From the NCBI RefSeq assembly GCF_008041945.1, contig NZ_VKAD01000001.1:1054001-1118000 (forward strand): DNA of 64,000 nucleotides. Reading direction: 5' to 3'. The notes under the pieces were generated by a model. That model made no database searches, was not told the DNA's origin, and saw only the letters and a program-made list of their open reading frames with translations. Made by a program: the position numbers and the translations under genes. Below, piece by piece: positions 50,764-59,712 of this stretch. Source of the stretch: Reinekea thalattae. Its GTDB lineage: Bacteria; Pseudomonadota; Gammaproteobacteria; Pseudomonadales; Natronospirillaceae. Each line of letters begins with the position of its first letter. Positions within the stretch are counted from its first letter, which is position 1.

Positions 50764-51591
50764 ATGCAATCTCATCCCGTCAATAAAGTTTGGTTGGTAC
50801 TGCCTGCAGCATCTCTTGTGGTGCTTCTTTTTTTGTACCCGCTTTCTTTTTCTATTTTTTCTGCCTTGTCGGATGACCAAGGAAAATTCACCTTCGCTCA
50901 TCTGGTCAATGCGTTTGAGCTTTATTCTAAAGACATTTTATTTTCAATTATTATTGTCTTAGCTTCGCTGTTTTTTTTGTGCTTAATATCCGTCACTATC
51001 GCAGCTTTGATCCGTCTATCTCGCTTTAAAAAGCTAACTCAATTACTTGGCTTACTGTATCGATTACCGTTGTTTATCCCACTAATTGTCACCGCACAGA
51101 TGATGCGTACTTTTTTGGCAAAAAATGGCTTGATGAATAACACCCTGATTCAACTCGGACTACTAACGCCAATGGAAACAATGTCGTTTTTAGGTTGGCG
51201 CGGCATAATTATCACCTTTGTCTGGAAACAGTTAGCGCTGGCAACTCTGCTTATTTCTGGCGCCATGGCCGCAATTGATGACAATCAAATACGAGCGGCT
51301 CAAAATTTAGGCGGCAGCCGACTTGGCATTCTGTTTAAAATTATTTTGCCGCAAATAACACCGGCGATTGGCGTTGCCATGGTGCTGTCTGTGGTTAGCA
51401 TGCTGTCCGCTCTATCGGTGCCACTTATGATCGGGACCGGAACACCAACCATGATGACCGCCGATATGTCATTCCGAATTAACTCTTACGGTGACTACCA
51501 TACTGCGAATGCATTAGGCCTTGTTTCCTATCTTTTCTGCGCTGGTTTCGCCTGGTTCTATCTTCGCCAAAACATTAAAGAAAAATCCTAA
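50764..51591 (+). CDS. ABC importer permease 1
   Basis: Inner-membrane permease of 275 aa with about six hydrophobic segments. The ATPase-contact (EAA) loop is near residues 180-200, with AAQNLGGSRLGILFKIILPQ, matching the family pattern EAA-x3-G-x9-I-x-LP. AGGA precedes the ATG at 50764. It is paired with permease 2, whose start lies 20 bp after this stop. Confidence 0.9.
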   Translation: MQSHPVNKVWLVLPAASLVVLLFLYPLSFSIFSALSDDQGKFTFAHLVNAFELYSKDILFSIIIVLASLFFLCLISVTIAALIRLSRFKKLTQLLGLLYRLPLFIPLIVTAQMMRTFLAKNGLMNNTLIQLGLLTPMETMSFLGWRGIIITFVWKQLALATLLISGAMAAIDDNQIRAAQNLGGSRLGILFKIILPQITPAIGVAMVLSVVSMLSALSVPLMIGTGTPTMMTADMSFRINSYGDYHTANALGLVSYLFCAGFAWFYLRQNIKEKS

Positions 51592-51610
51592 TCGCAGCGA
51601 GATTTTCAAC

Positions 51611-52450
51611 ATGATCAATCGTCTACTACAGCGACCTAGTGCCAATAGATTTTCCAGTGAGTTTTTTGCACAGGCTGTTTTTATTGTTTGCCTAGCACTC
51701 TTTTTATTCGGCCCCATCATTAACTTACTGATATGGAGTGTCGCCGAAGTCTGGTACTTCCCTCATAAACTTCCAGCCGAATGGGGGTTTAAATATTGGA
51801 GACAAGTATTCAGCCCATACAGCGATGTGACTGGGTCGATGATATCCAGTGTATTAATTGCGTTAGCGACCGTTGTAGTCTGTTTAGTGGTTTCTATTCC
51901 AGCAGGCTTCGCATTAGCACAAAAATCAATTCCGTTACGTCTGTTTTGGATGCTGTTATTTTTAATACCTCAAGCTTTTCCAAACCTAACGGTTTACATC
52001 AACATTGCAAAAATCTTTTACGACTTCGGTCTTAATGGCAGCTTTATCGGTGTTGTTTTAGTTCATAGCGTACACGGACTGATGTTTTCGGTTTGGATCT
52101 GTGTCGCTGCCTTTTCAGGGATTGACCCTTTGCTGTCACGTGCCTCAATCAATCTGGGGGCAAGCCCGCTGTATACTTTTTTTCATATTATTTTACCCCA
52201 AGCGATCCCCGGTATCGTCGTTGCAGGCATCTTTGTTTTTTTAGAATCTTTGGACGAATTCACCGGTACTTTTTTTGTCGGTACGCCTGAAATCACAACA
52301 CTGCCGTTATTACTTTATACCGCCAGCATGGAAGGAAACTATCAAATTGCGTCCATTACCGCGCTTATCTTACTCGTTCCTTCTGTGGTGTTTGTTTTAA
52401 TTATTCATCGTTTTGTCAGCGCACAGATGCTGTCAAAGATTGGCCAATAG
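51611..52450 (+). CDS. ABC importer permease 2
   Basis: Second inner-membrane permease, 279 aa, about six hydrophobic segments. Its EAA loop is LLSRASINLGASPLYTFFHIILPQ (near 180-203). A frame continues upstream inside permease 1, but the ATG at 51611 lies properly after the permease 1 stop with a GCGAGA-like ribosome site. It closes the four-gene importer; a terminator follows about 70 bp later. Confidence 0.9.
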   Translation: MINRLLQRPSANRFSSEFFAQAVFIVCLALFLFGPIINLLIWSVAEVWYFPHKLPAEWGFKYWRQVFSPYSDVTGSMISSVLIALATVVVCLVVSIPAGFALAQKSIPLRLFWMLLFLIPQAFPNLTVYINIAKIFYDFGLNGSFIGVVLVHSVHGLMFSVWICVAAFSGIDPLLSRASINLGASPLYTFFHIILPQAIPGIVVAGIFVFLESLDEFTGTFFVGTPEITTLPLLLYTASMEGNYQIASITALILLVPSVVFVLIIHRFVSAQMLSKIGQ

Positions 52451-52519
52451 CCTCTTAGGTGTCTACAAGAGTGCCGCTCAGCAGCGCTGTAACTTGAATG
52501 CCAATGCTATAACGATTAC

Positions 52520-52548
52520 ATTCCCCAGCTTACAGCTGGGGAATTTTT
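52520..52548 (+). terminator. Intrinsic terminator after ABC importer
   Basis: ATTCCCCAGCT (52520-52530) pairs with AGCTGGGGAAT (52534-52544), 3-nt loop, followed by TTTT. Canonical. Confidence 0.93.
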
Positions 52549-52620
52549 GCTAACTCGCACTCAATTCCGTCTAGGCTGTTCCATGTTCGCTCTAATCTAT
52601 CCACTGGGAATAACAGCCTC

Positions 52621-53661
52621 ATGCAAAAAAGTATTGTTACTGCGCTAGTGATTTTATTTTCTAGCCTGCTGCTTAATAAAGCTTATGCTGAAAGCAGTTT
52701 TAACATTTTGGTTTATCATCACGTTGCGACAGACACTCCAGCCAGCACATCGGTCAGCCCTGAGCAGTTTCGTCAGCACTTAGAATTAATAAAAAGTAAT
52801 GGCTATCAGGTTGTCGATTTAGCTCAAGCACTAGATACGATCCGCAGTGGCGAGCCGTTAGCAAAACCCTCTATCGCAATCACTTTTGATGATGGATTCA
52901 ATGATATCTATACGCAAGCGTGGCCATTGCTAAAGGAATATAACTTTCCATTTACGGTTTTTGTTTCTACCGATGCAATAGATCAGCAGCTAAACGGAAT
53001 GTTGAGTTGGGATCAGATTCGCGACCTGCACAAGCACGGCGTTACCATTGCTAACCATACGACCGATCATGATTATTTAGTGCGCTATGAAAATTACGAT
53101 CAGGCTTGGCTGGAAAGTATTTCCGAAAAAATCACCACGGCGCAGCAACGATTAGAAACGGAACTGGACAGCGAACTACCGAAGTGGCTTGCTTATCCCT
53201 ATGGTGAATTTAATCAGCCATTACAGCATTTACTTAAGCAATTAGGCTACCTTGGCTTTGCGCAACACTCGGGCGGTGTTTGGCAAGGCAGTGATTTCTT
53301 GGCTATCCCACGTTTCGCAGCGGCGGGTATTTATGCCAACCCAAATACGCTAAAAGTTAAGTTAGCATCGAAACCGATGCCGATCGATAATTCATTGCTC
53401 AGTGATATGGTCACCGATCAAAGCCAACCAACGCTCAAGGCAACGCTGCTCATGCCGGTTGATATGAGCCGATCATTAAATTGCTTCGTCAATGGTCGTG
53501 CACACACAGCTCAGTGGATTTCGGATTTAGAGTTTACACTCACCAGCGATACTGCATTAGAAAAAGGTCGGCACCGTTATAACTGCACTAGCCGCAGTAG
53601 TACGGGGAATTTCTACTATTGGTTTTCGAAGCCCTGGCTGGTACTGCCGAAAGAAGGTTAA
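52621..53661 (+). CDS. Secreted polysaccharide deacetylase (NodB-like)
   Basis: A 346-aa exported carbohydrate esterase 4-type enzyme. Signal peptide about 1-23, then NodB homology domain from about 25 to 230. TFDDGFND at 88-95 carries the catalytic and metal Asp, NHTTDH at 145-150 gives the two metal His, and AYPYGEF follows. The C-terminal 100 residues form an unassigned domain with two cysteines. Related enzymes deacetylate poly-N-acetylglucosamine or chitin fragments. It is preceded by the ABC importer but separated by a terminator, so it is probably independent. Confidence 0.87.
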   Translation: MQKSIVTALVILFSSLLLNKAYAESSFNILVYHHVATDTPASTSVSPEQFRQHLELIKSNGYQVVDLAQALDTIRSGEPLAKPSIAITFDDGFNDIYTQAWPLLKEYNFPFTVFVSTDAIDQQLNGMLSWDQIRDLHKHGVTIANHTTDHDYLVRYENYDQAWLESISEKITTAQQRLETELDSELPKWLAYPYGEFNQPLQHLLKQLGYLGFAQHSGGVWQGSDFLAIPRFAAAGIYANPNTLKVKLASKPMPIDNSLLSDMVTDQSQPTLKATLLMPVDMSRSLNCFVNGRAHTAQWISDLEFTLTSDTALEKGRHRYNCTSRSSTGNFYYWFSKPWLVLPKEG

Positions 53662-53667
53662 TGCATG

Positions 53668-53706
53668 AAACCACATGAGCAGCTTGCAGCAGTCTCGTGT
53701 GGTTTT
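53668..53706 (+). terminator. Terminator after polysaccharide deacetylase
   Basis: AAACCACATGAG (53668-53679) pairs with CTCGTGTGGTTT (53694-53705) with one wobble pair, then TATAG. The T run is short, but position and stem fit. Confidence 0.75.
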
Positions 53707-53765
53707 ATAGCGTCATCATTGTGGTATCAATAGATTTTGCTGTGCAAGAAACACAGCAACGTGGA

Positions 53766-54098
53766 TTAGTCGGGTATTACATAGTCGTGCACAGGAACCC
53801 AGTGGTTACTATCGGGTAAGCGCTCCCACACACTGCCGACTTCAGATTGCTTAACCAACTCTGAAATGCTGGGGTCTAATCGTTCCATACAGTCTAACGG
53901 CGCCACACAGGCTGCATCTTCTTCTTGCAGAAACTCATCGGTCTCTTGGCCGCTGTAAAAGCGAAAGCCAGTATCATTTTTATGCTGGGGCAACTCTTTA
54001 TAAAAAAAACGGATCGGCAAAGGGCGTTCATTAAGAATAAGACTCGATGCCAAACATAGGTGCCCTGCTTTATTGTTGATACAAACTTCATTCATCAT
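53766..54098 (-). CDS. DUF2185 (immunity-like) protein
   Basis: A 110-aa cytoplasmic protein of the DUF2185 family, which includes immunity proteins of polymorphic toxin systems (Imm33-like). The conserved pattern ASSLILNERPLPIRFFYKE, DTGFRFYSGQETDEF, LDPSISELVK and VGSVWERL is present. No toxin gene is adjacent, so it is either a lone housekeeping-type member or an orphan. The start is ATG at 54098 (a second ATG follows directly); no clear Shine-Dalgarno. Confidence 0.75.
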   Translation of the reverse strand: MMNEVCINNKAGHLCLASSLILNERPLPIRFFYKELPQHKNDTGFRFYSGQETDEFLQEEDAACVAPLDCMERLDPSISELVKQSEVGSVWERLPDSNHWVPVHDYVIPD

Positions 54099-54222
54099 CT
54101 TTTACTATCTACCTTAAACAACCAATAACCAAAAGGGCGGCGGATTATAAGTAAACGAGAAAAAAATGCACTGCAAAAATTGAACGATTGGATAACAAAA
54201 AAAACAGGCCCCATAAAATCAA

Positions 54223-54252
54223 TCAGTTACAAATGTTATTTTTTGTAACTGA
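54223..54252 (-). terminator. AT-rich hairpin after DUF3581 gene
   Basis: TCAGTTACAAA (54223-54233) and TTTGTAACTGA (54242-54252) form an 11-bp perfect stem 24 bp after the DUF3581 stop. On the minus strand it is followed by TTGATTTTA, so termination is plausible but weak. Confidence 0.55.
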
Positions 54253-54275
54253 CGAAAACGCCCGCTAAATTGAAC

Positions 54276-55010
54276 TTAACTTTCAGCCAACTGAGCTAAG
54301 TAATGCTCTTTGCGCTGATTAAATTCATCGACCATCGGGCTAAGAATGCCATCATCGAACGGCATTAAACCGCCGACCAGCAGTTTTTTATCACCCTGAC
54401 CAACAACTTGGCCTGCTTCTTTAACATCAAAGATAAAGCGGATCTCGGCACGTTTACCGTCAACATCAAATTGAGTACTCGCCAGCTCAAGCGTTGGCGC
54501 GTTTAAGTCGAGTCGATCGAGCTTAAACGACATACGTTCGTACATTACCAGAGGGCGCTTAGGGTTAAACATCACACCCTTATCTCGCATTAGTGGCACC
54601 ATTAAAAATGGGAAGTTGTAGCCAGAAAAGGACACGTACTGCTTTATGAGTTGCTCTATCACCGCTTCATCGTCGGTATGTTCACCTTCGCGGCTAACCT
54701 CGGTGTAAAGCTTCCCTTCGGGATCCACCAGCGCCAACTGCTGGGCGCTTGGCTGAGTAAACAGCAGCTCAACATCGCGACCCACCATACCAGCAAAATT
54801 AAACTGCATCTGCTGACTTAAGCCTTGCTTGCTTAAGATCAAAGCAAACAATAGGTCGCCGGGAACGCAAAATCGGCGAGCATCGGGGTCATGAATGGGG
54901 TTAAAGTCGCCGGCAATTTCTTTCGCAAAGCGACTGGCCTGCTCTGGGCTGATCGATAAGCTATCGCCGTTTTGATTATAAAACTGGTCAAGAAACACTG
55001 AAAACCTCAC
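54276..55010 (-). CDS. DUF3581 family protein
   Basis: A 244-aa cytoplasmic protein of the gammaproteobacterial DUF3581 family. The N-terminal segment QASRFAKEIAGDFNPIHDPD followed by FCVPGDLLFAL has the hot-dog-fold hydratase look (R-x(4)-GDFNPIH), which suggests binding of an acyl or thioester ligand; this is not proven. The start is taken as GTG at 55010 with AGGT upstream; a second in-frame GTG at 54998 is also possible. It appears monocistronic. Confidence 0.8.
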   Translation of the reverse strand: MRFSVFLDQFYNQNGDSLSISPEQASRFAKEIAGDFNPIHDPDARRFCVPGDLLFALILSKQGLSQQMQFNFAGMVGRDVELLFTQPSAQQLALVDPEGKLYTEVSREGEHTDDEAVIEQLIKQYVSFSGYNFPFLMVPLMRDKGVMFNPKRPLVMYERMSFKLDRLDLNAPTLELASTQFDVDGKRAEIRFIFDVKEAGQVVGQGDKKLLVGGLMPFDDGILSPMVDEFNQRKEHYLAQLAES

Positions 55011-55131
55011 TCATACCTATAGATATTAATCGCTATAGTGTGCCTAGTATATTCATGATTAAAAACGACTCGAATAAGAAAAGATTTGTGCGCTGCGGTA
55101 AAAAGCCACAATGCCATAAGCCGGGTTTAGG

Positions 55132-55168
55132 TGAAGATGCTGTGCAATTAACCGCAGCATCTTCATTT
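55132..55168. other. Long hairpin in the gap after the coiled-coil gene
   Basis: TGAAGATGCTG (55132-55142) and CAGCATCTTCA (55155-55165) form an 11-bp perfect stem with a 12-nt loop. A TTTTAA follows only on the plus strand, where no gene ends, while on the minus strand (where the coiled-coil gene ends 27 bp away) no T run follows. Terminator of an unknown plus-strand RNA or a 3' UTR structure. Confidence 0.45.
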
Positions 55169-55191
55169 TAAGAGCCTCGTTTTTAAAGGCT

Positions 55192-56043
55192 TTAATTTGC
55201 TAAGGCGTCAAGCCTTGCGCTGAGTGCATCTAATTGACTCGCCAAGGCTGTCAGCCTTTTACTGGTCTCTAGACGACTGGCATCAATGGCCTGCAATTGT
55301 CGGCTGTAACTGGCTTGCTCAGCCAACAAATCTTCTTGTGTTAATGTCAAACTGATCAACCGCTCTTCGATGTTGGCCTGTAAAGCACCCTCTAACTTAT
55401 CACTGAGACTGTTCAGCTGTTGCGTCATTGAAGCAAGCTCTTGCTTATTGCTCTGCGTTAACTGCTGTAGCGGTGATAATTGGCCTTTGAGCGACGAAAC
55501 GGCCTGATCACTCGAATTTAACTGATCGGCCAGCTCATCGATGCTTTTTTCGGCGGCATTGACACTGGCTAGCTGACTTTTAAGAGCTGCCTGGTTCTCT
55601 TCAATCCAGTTTTTATTACGCTTATTCGCCACATCCCACAGCTTTCTGATCTCTGACATGTGCACATCGGTGTCGGCTTTGATTGCCTTAAACTGGGCAT
55701 TAATTGCGGTTTCGTTCAACGCGACAGACTCATCGGTTTGATTCAGAGCTCGCTCTAAACTGACAATACGGTCGTCGGCTAACTCTAAACGTTCTTCATA
55801 AGAGGCTTGTAGCTGATGTAATGAATACTGCTGATAGGCCATAAAGATCGCGGCAATCGCAAGAACAACAACGCTGGCGACAAGACCCCATGGCGTTTTA
55901 CTGGGTAAATAGTCATCATCAAAGGGAATGTCATCGACTGGTTCTTTAGGCGGCGGACTTGGTGGGGGCGTGTGACGCTCACGAATATCGTCACGATCCG
56001 GTACCATACTGGGAATAGAACCAACGTTCGGCTTGTCAGACAT
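55192..56043 (-). CDS. Membrane-anchored coiled-coil protein
   Basis: No named family recognised. The 283-aa protein has a proline-rich, acidic cytoplasmic N-terminus (1-45), one transmembrane segment at about 53-70, and a long alpha-helical coiled coil from about 75 to 280 (heptad-type Leu/Ala/Gln patterns). The bulk would lie in the periplasm as a rod. Similar proteins are annotated as hypothetical in pseudomonads. It is between the hybrid kinase and DUF3581 genes, with no shared function evident. AGGAT precedes the ATG. Confidence 0.7.
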   Translation of the reverse strand: MSDKPNVGSIPSMVPDRDDIRERHTPPPSPPPKEPVDDIPFDDDYLPSKTPWGLVASVVVLAIAAIFMAYQQYSLHQLQASYEERLELADDRIVSLERALNQTDESVALNETAINAQFKAIKADTDVHMSEIRKLWDVANKRNKNWIEENQAALKSQLASVNAAEKSIDELADQLNSSDQAVSSLKGQLSPLQQLTQSNKQELASMTQQLNSLSDKLEGALQANIEERLISLTLTQEDLLAEQASYSRQLQAIDASRLETSKRLTALASQLDALSARLDALAN

Positions 56044-56149
56044 CTCTCATATCCTAAGGCTAATTTAGAGCTATTATCTGAGCTTATTCGCCATAGAGCA
56101 ACAGCTGCTTAAAGGCCGTAATGTCAATCCTCGGTATGAGTATCAGCCG

Positions 56150-58447
56150 TTACAGCAACCACTGACTTAAGACCGCTTTCAAGCCGTCTAAACGAACAGG
56201 CTTAGCCATAAAGTCATTCATCCCAGATTGAATGCACTTTAGCCGGTCGACGTCGGTGTCGTTGGCACTGACGGCAATAATAGGAATATCAGAATCCAGT
56301 TCTGGGTTGGCTCTAACCCGCTGAGCGAGTTCGTGGCCACTCATTTCAGGCATCATACAATCCAGCAAAATCAGGTCGACCTTGGATTCACTCAGCTTGT
56401 TCAGAGCCTCTTGACCACTTAAGGCGGTTATTGGCGTTGCCTCTAATTTCTTAACGAAGGCTGATAGGATTTTTAAATTAACGGCCATGTCGTCAACCAC
56501 GAGAATTCGCTTACCCTTGAAAGCGCCCTCTTTAGCCAGTTCTTGATTAGAAACTTCAGTCACCGGAAACGCAACATCAAGGTGTGCGCCGCTGTGTCGA
56601 TTGCTCAATTTCGACTGAGCGCCTATCTCTTGGATCAGCATATGGCTAACCAATGCGCCCATCGATTCACCATTCCAATGATCACTATTGGTACTGTTGT
56701 ACCAGTCAATGATGTCTTCATCGGCAAATCGATTGCTGGCAGTAAGATCTGCAGATAAGTAAGGTTTAGACGCCCGATATTCTAGCCGGAAAGTAATGTA
56801 CATCTGCTTGCAATTAAGAATCTCCATTGCCGCTTCTATAATATTGCGTATCACCTTACTGATATGCAGCCAATCCATTTCTAATATCGTCGGAACCGAA
56901 TCGTCGATTCGCATATCAACCTTAATCTCCGAATTGGCGAAGATATGCTTCCAGTATTCTTGTATACGCATAATTTCGGCGCGGACATTACAGCGCTGAA
57001 TAAAGGGTCGATAGCCTTCAGAAACTAAACTTGAGTAAGTCAGCAGGTTATCGACTTTAAACAACAGCTCGGTCGCCGACAGATCGGTTTGGTCAATAAT
57101 ATCGACCTGCTCTGCAAACTCAGCTTTTTCGGACAACAGCTGTAAATTACCGATCAACACGTGGATCGGCGTTTTCAGTTGGTGTCCCGCAGACAGCAAG
57201 AATGCTTCATTGGATGCATTACTTCTTTCAACCATTTTGAGTGCATCGCTAACCTTAGAGTAAGCCTCGTAAACCTCTTTATTTGATGTTTTTTGAATTT
57301 GCCGTAACCGATAAATCAAAGCAAAAGACAGCACCATTGATTCGGTGGCAACACCAATTTCCGCAAAGCGAATACCTATATAGCTCGGTTCTAAAACGCC
57401 CATCACAATTAGGCTGTACGCAAACATACTGGCCATCATAGGCACCCAGCAGAAAACAAATAACCAAGAGCCTTGCACCTTTTTACGGCAACTCATGATG
57501 CCAACACCAATAACGCTGATGGTTAACAACAGCAAGCTCAATGTCACTAGCAGTGCCGTCAGTGCTTTATCCACGTATAAAAATGGCACGATCAACAAGG
57601 GCGACTGCGCTATCCAGAAGAAATAGCGATCAAAGCGCGGCAAGTGCTGCTTACTACTCAAATAGGAACGCGTGAAATTCAAACCGCCCCAGGTAAAACC
57701 AACATAAGCGAGATAGCCAATATTTTGCTGCAACCAGACCATATCCTGCCAAATATAGGCATAGCCATAGCCGCTATTGAACAGTATCGAAGTCGACATG
57801 CTGACCATATAAATGATGTACCAGCCGTACTCCGGATAACGCGTTCCAAGGTAGACCATTAGGTTGTAGATGGTCATGGCGAAGATGACGCCGTATAAAA
57901 ACAGGATAAAGTTTTCATATAGAGTCAGACGCTCAAACACCGTAACCGGATCACCCAGAATCATCGGTAATAGCATCGGGGACTGACCGCGAGCCTGTAT
58001 CAGGATGCCGTCAGTTTGGTCTTCGGGGATGAGAAAAATGAAACTTCGGTGTTTAATTTGGCGAGCAGCAAAAGGTCGAGTATCACCTGTCTTTGTCACC
58101 AAGGTTGGCTCTAGCCGCCCAGTCTCTTGATTGTGAATCAGGTGATAAAAGTTAACCTGATCAATGTAGGCATTGCCCAGCTCTAGCCATAAGGGAACGC
58201 CGTCGACATAAGCATCGTCTGATAAATAGACCCAGATATGGCTATGTGTCGCACCGTAAGAAGGAATCGATGTTATGTATTCAAATTCACCTAAACGTGA
58301 CAAGACGTCAGACGCTGACAGCGAGCCCGATACATCCTCATACACCTGCAACGAGCGCCAATCAACGACGGTGTTCTCTTCGCCATCTGAAAACGCTTCT
58401 GTAGAGGCTAAGGCATCAATTGAGTAACCTAGCAAACTGTATAGCAT
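56150..58447 (-). CDS. 7TM-DISM hybrid sensor histidine kinase/response regulator
   Basis: A membrane sensor kinase of about 765 aa. An extracellular 7TMR-DISMED2-type domain (about 20-165) is followed by seven transmembrane segments (about 175-385), a HisKA domain with the phospho-accepting His in SAGHQLKTPIH, a weakly conserved ATPase domain and a C-terminal receiver (about 645-765) with ILVVDDMAVN, the phospho-Asp in LILLDCMMPEMSG and a late Lys in FMAKPVR. The usual G-rich ATP-binding boxes are hard to see, so kinase activity may be reduced. The annotated ATG is at 58447, but a better signal peptide results from a CTG at 58480 (see finding). The signal sensed is unknown. Confidence 0.87.
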   Translation of the reverse strand: MLYSLLGYSIDALASTEAFSDGEENTVVDWRSLQVYEDVSGSLSASDVLSRLGEFEYITSIPSYGATHSHIWVYLSDDAYVDGVPLWLELGNAYIDQVNFYHLIHNQETGRLEPTLVTKTGDTRPFAARQIKHRSFIFLIPEDQTDGILIQARGQSPMLLPMILGDPVTVFERLTLYENFILFLYGVIFAMTIYNLMVYLGTRYPEYGWYIIYMVSMSTSILFNSGYGYAYIWQDMVWLQQNIGYLAYVGFTWGGLNFTRSYLSSKQHLPRFDRYFFWIAQSPLLIVPFLYVDKALTALLVTLSLLLLTISVIGVGIMSCRKKVQGSWLFVFCWVPMMASMFAYSLIVMGVLEPSYIGIRFAEIGVATESMVLSFALIYRLRQIQKTSNKEVYEAYSKVSDALKMVERSNASNEAFLLSAGHQLKTPIHVLIGNLQLLSEKAEFAEQVDIIDQTDLSATELLFKVDNLLTYSSLVSEGYRPFIQRCNVRAEIMRIQEYWKHIFANSEIKVDMRIDDSVPTILEMDWLHISKVIRNIIEAAMEILNCKQMYITFRLEYRASKPYLSADLTASNRFADEDIIDWYNSTNSDHWNGESMGALVSHMLIQEIGAQSKLSNRHSGAHLDVAFPVTEVSNQELAKEGAFKGKRILVVDDMAVNLKILSAFVKKLEATPITALSGQEALNKLSESKVDLILLDCMMPEMSGHELAQRVRANPELDSDIPIIAVSANDTDVDRLKCIQSGMNDFMAKPVRLDGLKAVLSQWLL

Positions 58448-58698
58448 CAATCGAAAGATACTATGAAGTAACTTATTCAGAGCGAGACCTTACTTAGAAC
58501 AGGGACAGTAAAATAAAAGTAGTTCAACTTGTTAATTTTACAATCAAGTAAACCGTATCTACCAATAAATAAATAGATAAATAAAAACAACAGCTACATA
58601 CATTTTATGCCTGCGCTCAACGTGGCATACTTATTGGTTAATGTCATCTCGTTACGCTAATTTACTTATAACCCATCACTGAACACGTGGACGCCCTA

Positions 58699-59712
58699 AT
58701 GAATGCACCCAGCCTCTCTGGTTTTCTGTCACTTATCGGTACGGAGTATCAGCTGTTCGACCTCGGCGTACAGGTTCGACGCATACCAAAGAACACGTTA
58801 GAAATATTGGATCACGGTTTCCGATACCCTCAGCCACACCTTGGCTTTGCTTGGCTGGCTATTTTCACGTGGCAAGCCGATGCATTGGAAAGAAACAATC
58901 TATGGTTCTTAAAGCTACCTCTGGACGAACAGGGCTGTTTATTACCTGCAGTGCATGGTGAGTTAGTGCGGCGTCTGTATCAGGCCATTCAAACAAAAGA
59001 CAACGACGAGCGTCGCCGCTTATTAAGCGATCACGGCTTCCAATTTACGCCCGACAACAACAAGATGGCAGCGATGCATTCTGCCGTCACTCATCAACTG
59101 AATTTACCGGCCAGTCCTTACCTAGCGCCCGCGATGGATTATTTTTTACAGACCGAAACCGATATCGACTGGACCAAGCTCGGACTGCAAGGCCTGTCTG
59201 ATTTAGTAGAGCGTTGCCTACCGAAACACGAACAACAACTCATCGATAATCTAGAAAAAATCGAAGACGCACCACTGATTGCGCTGGTCAACCAAATGCA
59301 ACATCGCCGCATCAGTGAGCCAATGGCTCTGGCGTTATGTGACGAAGCCCTGCGCAGAAATATTGATGAACTGACCGAAGCAACACTAAGAGGCATCAGT
59401 CAAGCAGAGAACCTGCCAGCTATTACCGAGCTTTTCCAAACGCAACTAGCAGAGAACTCTATTTCATTAGAAAGTTTATTAATTCTGATTACCTATTATC
59501 CAAAGCTATTTAAAGACATCGACTTTGCCTGCCAGCGCATGACCCAACTGTCTACTCGAGTCGACCGAAAGAGCTTCAGCAAAGTACTGACAAATTTAGC
59601 TATGCAGGATGAACTCGACGGCCTAGTTATCAAAATACTGTCATCCGCTACGCTCACCGAGCCACTGGCCAATGCACTGAGCGATACCATTAAATCGGCG
59701 GCGAAAAAATGA
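58699..59712 (+). CDS. DUF3549 family protein
   Basis: A cytoplasmic protein of 337 aa in the DUF3549 family of gammaproteobacteria, role unknown. The N-terminal conserved part has FLSLIGTEYQLFDLG and FRYPQPHLGFAWLAIF; the remainder is mostly helical. The start at ATG 58699 has GGA 7 bp ahead; a GTG at 58687 is also in frame. Its stop overlaps the ychJ start (ATGA), so the two are coupled. Confidence 0.8.
   Translation: MNAPSLSGFLSLIGTEYQLFDLGVQVRRIPKNTLEILDHGFRYPQPHLGFAWLAIFTWQADALERNNLWFLKLPLDEQGCLLPAVHGELVRRLYQAIQTKDNDERRRLLSDHGFQFTPDNNKMAAMHSAVTHQLNLPASPYLAPAMDYFLQTETDIDWTKLGLQGLSDLVERCLPKHEQQLIDNLEKIEDAPLIALVNQMQHRRISEPMALALCDEALRRNIDELTEATLRGISQAENLPAITELFQTQLAENSISLESLLILITYYPKLFKDIDFACQRMTQLSTRVDRKSFSKVLTNLAMQDELDGLVIKILSSATLTEPLANALSDTIKSAAKK

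Noticed and set aside
56150-58447. Hybrid kinase as two separate genes (sensor and regulator)
   Set aside because: One uninterrupted frame links membrane, HisKA and receiver parts; no internal stop or start signal.
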